Of a stretch of 64,000 nt of DNA, positions 11,647 to 21,854 are shown one piece after another. This DNA comes from Candolleomyces eurysporus (lineage: Eukaryota > Basidiomycota > Agaricomycetes > Agaricales > Psathyrellaceae), in contig JANBPK010000812.1 of assembly GCA_027579435.1 (NCBI GenBank), positions 124,001 to 188,000 on the forward strand, given 5' to 3'. Positions within the stretch are counted from its first letter, which is position 1; the number at the start of each line of letters is the position of its first letter. The position numbers and the translations under genes were made by a program. Below the pieces are notes generated by a model that was not told the DNA's origin, did not search any database, and worked only from the letters and a program-made list of their open reading frames with translations.

Positions 11647-13441
11647 CTAAGCCGACACCAAGAGCTTGGCAGGTTGGATCGTCGATAGGTTCTCCACCAA
11701 CGGAACTGTAGAATAAGCGCTCCCCAACGGAAGGCTATGGACTCCCCTTTCCATTTGCGCCAATCCCGAGGCTGTTACCGAGATTTTGGCTGCTGACGCG
11801 GGTATCGGTGGCGATACTAGCTTGTTAGGGGCAGTAGTGTTGTTTCGGTCCAACAGGTTAGCATTGAAGCTATCCAGAGCTTTTAGTTGGCGGAGGAACG
11901 TTTTTGGGGGAGTGAACAAGGGAAGGCCTGCGCGGGATCGATGTTTAGTCTCAAGAGGCTCCTGATTTCGTGAGTACTCACTTTTTTGCAAGATAGATAA
12001 CGCCTCCATGGAGGTTCCCCCCCCTTGAAGCCATGACTGCAGAGCAAAACCTTCAGCGCCCAGAGGTAAGATCTGAAAGATATAGTTACTCACGATAAGC
12101 ACAAACGACCAGACAGGCCCTTGCCTCATTCGGCGAATACACCAATATGCTTCCCTGGCTATTGTTACTCTCTCGCACCCTGCCGATGGCTTGTAGCATC
12201 CATCTACAGGCATCGAGGACACTCGTCTCAAGCCATTCGTTCTCCCGTTCAAGATCAACCTCTCCCCATCCATTACAACCGCGCCGAAGGTCAGTGACCT
12301 CATGCATATGCAGGCCCAGCTCCTTCGCCGCAGCCTTCGCCTCGCACTCTGCTGAATCACCCCCAATCACCACGAGATGTGTCACCTCAAACTCCCTCAG
12401 CAAATGCCTGCTTTGCTGGAGGTCTTCGGGCAAGTCACTGCACGTTCGTCGCGTCAAGTTAGGGGAGGAAGCGGTTAGACAGGCTGAAACACGAACCTCG
12501 CCAAATATACTGTCGACACTTCTCGGCTATCACCGCTACCACCACTATGAGCAGTCCCGCCATCCCTTGTCCCGATACTGACAACATCGCCGGCATATCC
12601 TAAGTAAGACTGGACGTCCTGTGCATACTTCCTCTTCCATGATCGATACACGGGATCTCGAGGTGCGGGAGCCGTGTACTTGAACTGCTCAAATATCTCG
12701 AGTTGTTTAAGGAAGCCGTAGTTGGGGTGAATATGTAGTCGCTCTGCGTTAAGCGTGTTGATTAATATTCAATGAGAAAAGTTTAGTTAGAAAGGCACAT
12801 AGGGAACATGGGAAGAAATGAATACGAACTGGCCCTGATATATTCAACCGCGTCGAAAGACTTCATTTGTCTCGACTTCATCACTACGGAATGAATTTGG
12901 TGGGACTGGGTCAGCTTCCGATGGACGAGGCGCTAGGCGGAAAAACATACGATAAGCTGCGACAGTGGTCACACTCCTTGATACCCCCATCTTGCAATGG
13001 ACGAGTACTCGACCTTTCGGTGAGAGAAGGGAGTTCTCGATGAAGGCACATGCGCGAGGAAGATGCGTGAGGATATCTTCATATTCGTCGTCCTCCACCG
13101 GAATGTACAGAAACCTATCGTTCTCATCCTTGATCCCAGCTTTGACATCTTCATTGTGTTGATGATCGGTTGAAGACGTGAGTGCTTGTAAGCCCTCGGG
13201 ACACACACAAACGACGTGTGTTATGCCCAGCTTTGTCCTGTACTCAGGGTCCAGGGAGGACGCGAGGCTGCCGATGAAGAGAGTCAAATATGAGGCGGAT
13301 CGTCGCAAGAAATCAGTTTATGAACCGATGATAGGATGCGATTACATACTTTCCCAAGTATAACCTCCCTTCTATGATCTCGGTGCTGGAGGGGAGCTGG
13401 CTGACCAGTGAACACTCTCTGTCATCGGTAATTGAGGTCAT
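11647..13441 (-). CDS. Dual-specificity protein phosphatase with second degenerate phosphatase-like half
   Basis: A multi-exon gene. Exon 1 reads MTSITDDREC to IIEGRLYLG. Exon 2 joins in phase (LGN-LASSLDPEY) and carries THVVCVCPEG, YIPVEDDEYEDI and the active-site loop VLVHCKMGVSRSVTTVAAY, a perfect HCx5R. The following exons give LMKSRQM and PNYGFLKQLEIFEQF, the usual DSP helix and tail. A second similar unit follows: EFEVTHLVVIGGDS, ENEWLETSVLDACRWMLQ, then ILVYSPNEARACLVVCAY at the place of the active-site loop. There the His-Cys pair is replaced by Tyr-Ser and the loop to Arg is one residue shorter, so the second half is probably inactive. Downstream, LMASRGG and SMEALSILQK would be continuous only if the G-run at 12017-12024 were seven, not eight; I take this as a likely base-call error. 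The tail ends with LPLFTPPKTFLRQLKAL and a low-complexity stretch. Expected role: dephosphorylation of Tyr/Thr in MAPK-type or other targets. Confidence 0.8.
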
Positions 13442-15146
13442 GCTATCGCCCAGACAAATTATCGAGGGTTGTGTCGGACCCAGTTTGAGTGAGGATGTGG
13501 CTCTATATAATAAGTGAGATCGTTTCACAACCGCGTGGTGGTGGAGAGTGCGATCCCCGAATCAGAGGTGAGGAAAATAAGGAGAATTACGACGTCAGCG
13601 AGATCGGAGGGGATGATGGGCTGGGATAAACCAAAGATGAGGAGCAACGGGAGCAGGAAACATCGTACGGACCCTCCCCTTTTCACTTACTGATGTACAT
13701 GCGGCCTGCATAATGGATCATGGACCGATTCCGGGTGGTGATGTTGTGAAGAGGTGAAGTGCCAAGGGTAGCGTTGAACAGTACTGGCTGTCATTCCGTC
13801 TTCCGTCTACGCCTTCAAAGATTGACACCTTGATAGACGTTCGCAATTTAAGTACCAACACACGTGTGTTCCGCTGATTCCAAATCGAAGGGATTGAAAG
13901 CCTCGAGGCTTCATGAAAAGGCAACGACATACATAATCAGCTGATCTTTTCCTGGTTTCAATCTCAGTCTGGAACGCAAGCCTCAACACTTTACCTGGAA
14001 GTTTCCTCAGCCATGGTTACGGGGGTTTGCAACAGGAGGAAGACGGGGGCGAGAGCACATGCCTTGATCGAACTATGACGTCAAGAGGAAGTCGGATCTT
14101 AGCGACGTCGGGACAGGCCCTCTTAGGAAGGTGCCTTACCGGGGCCGACGTCCCATCGGGGTTCCGGGCTCGGCGGCCGTCGGCTATGAGGTAAGTACAT
14201 CAACCCCCTCTCTGAAACTACAAGCTAAAGCGATGCTGCAGCCATTTTGATATAGTAGGGCCACAGAGCGAGTGCAGGTAATCGGGGCCTGGCTCACGGC
14301 TGGCGACGGCGAGTCCCTCGTAGAACTTGGTTATGTAGGAGCCAGCTTAACTTAGCGATGCGGCACTACCACTGCCGACTGGGCATGGTGGTGGGTGTCC
14401 GTTCCAATCCATGGACGAGTACTAACACTGATCCTTCACAACATGTTTCAGCTTTGGCACGTTTCGAAGAAAGCCCGATACTGCGGTTAAACAATATTGG
14501 GTGATCAACGCTTTCGAGTGTTTCATGGCAGCCAAGGCGAACGCTGCGTACCTCGGCGCCATGGACACCGGACAACTCGGCTTCAAAATATCTTTGCATC
14601 TCAGTGACACACAGCGAGCCATAGACGAAATGCTTCGACCTTCCATGCACCATGGTAGGCGATAATAAACATAATTAACCCATTATACCACGAGAGGCTT
14701 GACCTCATGATGAAGAGGTTCTGATTCATGATTGATTCATTCTAATGTTTTGGGAGGTTTGATCATGCATCTTCGTTCATGGACTGAACGTCTGCAAATT
14801 CGACACCAGTGTAGAAGAAACGGTCGATATCTAGACAATACCAGGCCCAGATTATTCCACGAATAATATCCGGGTACGGAGTTCCCTAGCATGATTTACT
14901 TTGCGGCTACCAAGAGTCTATGGGAGACCAACTTGGCTTAGTGATGCCAGTGTGAGCGATAACTGGATCTACGACTGAGATTAATGATCCCCTGAGCACG
15001 AGTATAGATATCAATATTAGGATTCTATAGCAACTCGAGCGATGCCTTCCCTCCACTCTCTATAGCAATAAAAANTAGTGTCTGTGCAAATTAGTAGAAT
15101 AAACGTAGATACTCGTACAGTTTGCGCTCAAATAGTCGTCACTAAG
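13442..15146. other. Intergenic, no confident gene
   Basis: Holds the upstream region of the phosphatase gene and the 3' flank of the first DUF6533 gene. A GC-rich patch lies at 14090-14190. A minus-strand frame of 95 codons (14366-14653) lacks any motif I recognise and overlaps a second frame of similar length. A single N follows a run of A at 15075. Confidence 0.35.
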
Positions 15147-16837
15147 CTAGTAATAAGATAACGAATGGTCTTCAATAAGGTTACGGCTGTCCGTCATATG
15201 ATATTCCTCTCTTTTCCGCTGTTCGCTTTCTGCTCTGGAACGAAGGTGAAGAAGCATTCGAGTGGACAGAATTGCGTGAATGTTGATTTCGGGCCTGTTC
15301 AATGACCAAACGGTTTAAGATCTAGAAACCTAAAGAGTTTTTGGAAGAGGATCGGGCACTCACTGTACGGCCAGAAATTGGTACCCTCCTTCCTGTGAAA
15401 TGCCGTCAGCTTTCTCAGCGAGAAAAAACCTCCGTAACGCACTGGGGCTGTGAAGTTGACAATGATGTTGACGGCTGCCAATGCTGGAATGGAATGGTGT
15501 CATGAGCTTCCATCAGAAGGTGGGTCAAAAAANGTCAGTGTCAGGGANGGTTGCGTACCTGATAATGAGAAGAAATAGAACAAGCCGTCGCGATAAAACA
15601 CAGTCAACAGCGAGCAGCGAAAGTTCTGATAATACTCGCGAAAAGTGATGTACACCATGATGAACATCACAACTGTCCGATCGATGTTTAGTGGTCAAGC
15701 GGATTAAGATGTAAAGAATACATACTAGCAACGCTGCAAAGCGTCAGCGCGAACATTGCTCCGAGTAGTCGGCCTTCAACATGCGTTGGCATGCATGTTA
15801 TTTGAGATATTGGGGGCTTGGAGACTAAGATTTGGTGAGCTGATAATTGTTTGGCCAATGGTGGATCCAGGCGTCTGCACATACATTCAACCGTCTTGAC
15901 GAATTTGGCGAAGAGAACGAATGCCGAAACGTGAATGACCTGTCAATATTTCAATCCTTGTCAGACTTCGAAGTAAGAGTGATTTCAGCTAGCACTGACA
16001 ACAAATTGGGTCACCAAAAATATGAGCATCCGTGTGTTTCTCCCCGAGAAGGCGTGGGCACGGAGCAATAGAATCGCTGAATTGGGTGTCAGCGGTGAAT
16101 ATCAGATAGTGACTATGGATGCGTACCTTCCGATGCGACGACAATCAATATCGATGATACTTGGGAACCGTTGGATCTTTCCCGTTAGCGCCCTGCTAAA
16201 GGTCTCTGGGGAACTGGGCTGTCCGAAACTCACTTGTGACCCGAAGGAAGGCATCATAGCACTGCCTTGGACTCAAATCTGTGGGGATGGCATCTTCCTC
16301 CTGACCTCAGTCGATGTCAACAACAAGGGGAAGAACAAGGGACTTACACATCAAGGCAAACACAGCGTTTATAAAGACGTAATACCGTACCATAAAGAAC
16401 AAGTACTTGGGCAGACTCCGCGGTGTTGGCCAGATTAAACGAACCTGCATCATTTGTTTGGTGAGAATGGAACGGGGGAAGTTATCTTTCGAGCTCACCT
16501 CGTCAGGGAAGGTATGCAAGAAGTCCGCTACCTAGGATAGATGACGACGAGACTCCCCGCAAGTACTGGACTAACTCACTACAAGGGCGCATCCAGCGAC
16601 AGCCTAATCGTTACCGCATGAGCTTCAACTTCGAACTTTCCGAAGGACTGCCGGGTCGACAGCCAGAGCTAAGCACGTACGAGATACTGAAAGCTCGGGC
16701 TGTAAGCATTGTGGCCACAACGAATAACAACGATCACTCACGTTCACATATTTCGTCTCCGTGTATGCTCGGACGATGTCATCGAGTGAAGGAGCGTCCC
16801 TGCGCCCTGTGCGCCAGTCCGGACTTCCTGCCGCCAT
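15147..16837 (-). CDS. DUF6533 seven-helix membrane protein, copy A
   Basis: A gene of many short exons. The first exon reads MAAGSPDWRTG and ends TETKYVNV at a GTGAG donor. Next come a small exon (AVAGCALVV), ADFLHTFPDE and the family hallmark VRLIWPTPRSLPKYLFF followed by MVRYYVFINAVFALM. Later exons give AILLLRAHAFSGRN with MLIFLVTQF; IHVSAFVLFAKFVKTV; LLGAMFALTLCSV; VMFIMVYITFRE; FYRDGLFYFFSLS; ALAAVNIIVNFTAPVR; and a last exon INIHAILSTRMLLHLRSRAE with a charged tail ending SLSYY. Family knowledge: DUF6533 proteins are greatly expanded in Agaricomycetes, are predicted to be GPCR-like and have no known ligand. Two single N bases (15533, 15548) fall in an intron. Neighbour B (17654-19846) has the same strand and exon plan, so this is a tandem pair. 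Confidence 0.82.
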
Positions 16838-17653
16838 CTGCGCTCGCTGGTAGCTTGACGGTGGAAGGTTGGGGTCAAAGTGGACCTGACAGATGGTATT
16901 GATCTAATTGTGTTGGGGAATGTTTAATATCTAGCCATGACTGACGCCCATAATGTGGGAAATAGAAGGGCAGTAAGGTGGATCTTCGAATACGGGCAGA
17001 TAACGGCGACGCTTAAAGTCGAAGTCGCATCATCGTCCTCGACCAGGATCATGATGGTGATCCATCGCGGCTTCACATGCTCAAGAGAAATTCACCGTAC
17101 TTTCCGTGCCGTGCCATCTAGTGGCTCTGCCAAGCGGAGGTCGGGGTTGGGTTTGGATGTGCCTTCCATCTTCTCGATCGTTATCTTACCTCATATAGAG
17201 CTATAAATAAAGGCGCAACCCTGAAGAGATACAAGGAGTCACAGAAGGCCTCGATTCTCGGTGGGTTGTGGTCATCGGTAGAACTACTGTCGAGCGCCTA
17301 GATAAGTAAACACGACGCGGAGCGGTTAGCTCATCACATGAAGCAGCGGGAGAACAGAAGGCAAGGAGTTGAATCACCTCTCTTGCGAATATGACACTAC
17401 TTCTGCAATCTTTTTTATCTCATAATGTCCTCGAGTTCGTTCGCGATCGTTATTTTAATTCATTCTTCTGCCGCTCTCCCACTATCGCCATGATCGATCA
17501 AGAAACAAACAACAGCCAGACCTGCGCACCCTCACCTCAACTGAGAACCTTGAGCTTGAGCTTCTTTTATCGACCATGCACGAGCCTACCTGATGGAATC
17601 ATTGGAACGACGATCATACCCATAACAACTGTGAAGCAAGTTTAGCTTGAATT
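16838..17653. other. Intergenic between tandem DUF6533 genes
   Basis: Upstream region of copy A and downstream region of copy B. Short frames on the plus strand (16937-17206, 17391-17645) have no motifs. A TATA-like ATATAGAGCTATAAATAA occurs near 17194-17211, on the strand opposite to the genes. Nothing else seen. Confidence 0.35.
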
Positions 17654-19846
17654 TTACACACTCTCTCTTCTCTCTACCACCACTATCACCTCCTCCTTTT
17701 CGCCCTTCCTATCAATAGTATCAACACCACTCTCCACCCCGTCACGAGGCTGCTCCCAAACTTGCCTAGCACCTCCTCGCACCGCCGCCCTTCCGGGCCT
17801 CGACTCCACCACCTCGTCCTTCTCCGCAAACATCATAGGTGACGGGGCCCTCCTTTCCCTCTCCTTGGGATCCATAGTATACTCCACTGTCGTCCTATTA
17901 TTTACGACGGTCGAGTACTCCAACCCCGCTAAGGTGCCTGTCAAAGCGTCGCCATTGAACCCGCGCCGTTTATCGCGTTCCGCCCAGGACCGGAGGTGCA
18001 GGAGCATGCGGGTTGAGAGGATTACGTGTAGGTCGATTTCAGTCCTGCAATATGCGAAATATAAGTCAAGTTGAGAGAGTGAACTATCGAGGTATAGGAT
18101 GGGATAGGAAGAGATATGGTGACGTACTGGACGAGCAAGAACTTGAACCCTCCTTCAGGGGCTGCGAGGTTTACGACGATATTTGCTGATGCCAAAGCTA
18201 TTATTTTATCCATCAGCAGTCTAGTCCATGTATCATGTATATGAGAAAGATAGCTAAGCAGACGCACCCGATAAACAAATAAAGTAGAAAATCCCATCCC
18301 GGTAAAACACACTTAGGAGGGTACTGTTAAAATTTCTGTGCTTCCGGAAGGCGATGTACATCATGATAAACATGACGACTATTGAGGATCAGGTCAGCCT
18401 ACTTGTCTCTCTACATCATAGTACGAGTTATGGAGGATGTGCGAAATGTGTAAAAGGACGCAGAAGGGGCAGGATGAAACCTAGCAAATGTAACTGAAAC
18501 GAAAAAAAAAAGATACGCACTAATGACACTCCCAAGCAACAAAGCAAACACGCCTCCAAGCAACTTGCTGTTCGTACGGGCTGGCATACATACGAGATTC
18601 GGGATCGGAAATCTGATGACTGTAAGGTACCATCGTAGTTGTACTTCATCAGCCACAAACCAGCCAAAAGTCTAACAAGGGAGTGAAGAAGCGGGGATAG
18701 GCACGTACATACAATAGTCTGCAGGAACCGAATGAGGAGGGCGAGCGCCGACGCGTGGATTGCCTACAGAGCGTACGTCAAAGGTAAGGCACAAGGCAAG
18801 GGAGGCAAGAACGGGGAACGCACGATAAACTGCAGAATAAGGTATATAAGCAACTTCCTATTCCTCCCTGAGAACGCGTACACGCGTAGAAACAGAATCG
18901 CTAAACCGTGGCATAAGTAAGTGCGTTGTACATCAGGAGGGTTGGATGTGAGGGCAGAGCAATGGAGAAGCGCAAAGAGGTCACGAGCCACCCACCTTCA
19001 CAAGCGGCGATCGTCAATATACTCGAGACTAGAAAAAAATCAATCATCAGTTCCCCATGATCACAGGGTAGTGAAACAAGCCCACTTACCGCCAATTCGA
19101 ATAAAGGCGGCGCGACATACTTCAGGTGATCGTCCGGTCGGAAGTCCATCTGTACTTGTCGTAAGTCAACTCAGATAAAACCACACGAAGAGGGACGAGA
19201 GTGGACGGGCTCGCTGGAGAAGAGCGAAGAAACGAAGGGAGGGAGGGAGCGACGGAAAGGTGGAATGGAGGAATGAAAGAAAGAATGGAAAAGAAGCGAA
19301 ATACACGAAAACGAAGCTACTCACATGTCATAGCAAACACGCTATGCACCATAATATAATACCTCAACCCCAGGAACAAGACTTTAGGTAGGTTCCATGG
19401 TGTCGGCCACATCAGTCGGACCTTTTGAGGGAAGGCGTCAATGAGGGCTCGACTCGATTTGACGGGTATGCACGCGCATGGGGAGAGAGAGGGTGGCAAA
19501 GTATCACGACATACCTCGTTGGGAAAGGTATGTAGGAAATCCGCAAACTACAAGACATGTAAGGAGATCAATCTGGGAATTGAGAAATCATGAGTACCCA
19601 CCACTAGCGCATGTCCGCTAACTCCCTGCATCCACCGATAGTCATTGGATTTTGCTCGTCAGATGCTGTGTGTCGATGACGGTGCTGGGGGAATGGACGT
19701 ACGAGGTACTGTATATGCACATCCATCAGTCACGCCAACTTCGAATCCAGAAAATGAGAAGTGCTCACGTTCACGTATTTCGTCGCAGCATATCCATCTA
19801 TAATCGCTTTCAACGCTGCTTGCTGAGATGCTGCAGAGCTTGCCAT
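17654..19846 (-). CDS. DUF6533 seven-helix membrane protein, copy B
   Basis: Same exon plan as copy A. The start at 19846 gives MASSAASQQAALKA and ends exon 1 with YAATKYVNV. Following exons: FADFLHTFPNE, VRLMWPTPWNLPKVLFLGLR, YYIMVHSVFAM; then GLAILFLRVYAFSGRNRKLL, IYLILQF; AIHASALALLIRFLQTI; LVCMPARTNSKLLGGVFALL; VVMFIMMYIAFRKHRN; FYRDGIFYFICLS; ALASANIVVNLAAP; GGFKFLLVQ; and LHVILSTRMLLHLRSWAERD. Seven hydrophobic segments are visible. The cytoplasmic tail is about 100 residues longer than in copy A. It is rich in charged residues and ends with alternating Glu/Val and Glu/Arg runs (VIVVVERRESV). Presumed plasma-membrane receptor-like protein of unknown ligand; the role is inferred from topology only. 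Confidence 0.84.
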
Positions 19847-21134
19847 TTTGCGGTGTCTTCGTATTCTTCAATGTCAAGGTAGAATTGAGAGAACCAATCC
19901 GAGCTTAGGTCTTGACAACCAATAGACGTCGATTTCAGATATGATATAGATCTTGCGGAGGGGACCTCGTCGGTCAGGCCGCAAAGAAGTGCTCTTATCT
20001 TCCGCTCGTTAATCGCTTTCGAGTTGCACAGAACGAGGTAGGGCTCCAAGGAAAGGTCGCGCACGAGAGCGAGAAGCAGCGAAGAAACTGAGGAAAGCGA
20101 AAGCAGAAGAAAGAGCCAGACACTGCGGGGCAGCTCTTGGGAGCAGCTTTTGGCTGAGCCTTTGGGGCAGCGACCCTGGTGGGGAAGGGGAAGACCTGAA
20201 AGGTTTCCCAAGCGTCTGTCGTTTGTCAATAAGTACACGGGCGGAACGTCTATCGGAGTATGTAAAGGTACTGACCTGGAGCCGAACCCAAGGGAATACC
20301 AAGACCAAGTTCATTCGAGATCAGGTATCAACCCCGTGGGGCCGCTGCGGTGTGAGCTCACTCTGGGCTACTACTTAGAGTAAACATCTTCCGAGGATTT
20401 GTACTTACTGGGTTGGCAAAGGGCTATTGCAAGGTGGTCCGGGGTTGGAGGGCTGTTTGGCAGGGGATAGATATGTATCTCCGAGCTGTAAGCGCTGTCG
20501 GGATTTTGTTGATATGATGTTGTATTGCAATTGTATTATGTTCTTTCCAGGCTTGCACTGCTATGACGATATTCTGAGAAGGAAGGACCTTCGCAAACCT
20601 TCATTCGTGAGTATCGGTTCTGATTTATGAAATCAATGATAGTTATCAGAAAGAACTCTGCGCGGTACTCACCTACTTCAAGCTTCGAATCATTAATCGT
20701 GAATTGTCCGAGGGGGTGATTCGAGAACGTGAGTATGTTGGGCAGTTGGGCTTGTAGTTTGTAGTGATATGTGATGCTCCAAATGTAAGAGGTGAGAGAT
20801 GAACAAAACGCCAAAGTCAAAGAAGCTGATTTGATGTTACGACAACGGCAAATGCCTCTTAGTAGGGTAAACTGTCGAGCCGAGCGTTAGCTGCAGTCTG
20901 GTATAATTAGGGCCGGATACACCAGACTCGTCGAATGTGCCCCGCTTTCTCGTGGCTTAGCCAGTAGGAGCTCGGAACATCCGACATGGCAGATGCTGTA
21001 GAGTTCGAGATATACTCCTTCCGGTGACATGGAGGGAGAGCGGAAGCAAGGATGATGATCATGAAATTCCGACTCGGATCCAGAACACCTCCCGAAGGTC
21101 CAAGCTCCCGGCGACTTCTGCGCATGATTTACCC
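19847..21134. other. Intergenic, no confident gene
   Basis: Upstream of the DUF6533 copy B gene. Two overlapping minus-strand frames (19810-20238, 20009-20314) share the same bases in different frames. One shows a Ser/Leu/Ala-rich hydrophobic patch, but neither has motifs or a consistent splice plan. I cannot support a gene. Confidence 0.35.
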
Positions 21135-21207
21135 GAGCGGCCGTGGCGAAATGGCATCGCGTTTGACTACCAGTCGGGGATTGCAAGTTCGACCCTTGGC
21201 CCGGTCA
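21135..21207 (+). other. tRNA-like sequence with intact Pol III A and B boxes (possible SINE head or pseudo-tRNA)
   Basis: TGGCGAAATGG at 21144-21154 fits the A box and AGTTCGACCCT at 21186-21196 fits the B box. A perfect 4-bp D stem (GCGA/TCGC) is visible. There is an anticodon-like arm with three G-T pairs around loop CTACCAG (anticodon ACC if real) and a 4-bp T stem. The acceptor stem pairs poorly unless two extra bases are allowed. It is therefore more likely a decayed tRNA or the head of a tRNA-derived short element than a working tRNA. Confidence 0.35.
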
Positions 21208-21854
21208 TTACTTTTCTGCCGGCTGGCTGCCGCCCACACGGCGGGGGGACCGGTGTATCACCTCATTCCTGACTTCATCGCTTCTTGCCTTATCAATTCC
21301 ATTTCCCCTCCCCTCCTCCTCGTCTATCTTTTCTTATCCTTTTCGTTTTTCATTTATCTGCCCATTTTCTACTCGCTTCGTTGATTATCATCATTCCAGA
21401 CGCCTGCCAGCACCGCTTAAGTATATAGTCCAGGCCTAGCTCAACAGCAATTGCAAATCCCGCCGGAGCTCGGGAGACCACAGAGGACCACGGGGCGTTT
21501 AGAAGACTTCATACACATACCACGACCCAGTACACTATTGGTCACAACTGCTTTGCAAGCCTCGACGTGTTCGAAAGCTTATTCGGATTCTCATTACCTG
21601 GGTCATCGGAAACGAGGCCGCAGCAGTCATCATTACTCCACCACCCACGACGACCTCTACAGCAGCCTTTATCAAGCCCCAGCTGCAGTCATTGGTGTCT
21701 ACCCAGGAGCTTTAGTCGAGCTAGACATTCCAAGACAAGCGAACAAACCAGCCAGCCAAGTTGACTCTCACGGCGCTTATCAACCCCTGCCACCACCAGA
21801 ATTTGGGCTAGAAGACCAGGAAATTAACGGAACAAGACCAGCAAGCAAGGAAAT

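Noticed and set aside
20009..20314. Minus-strand frame of 101 codons with a hydrophobic Ala/Ser/Phe patch
   Set aside because: A second frame uses the same bases; the patch is low complexity and there is no plausible exon partner.
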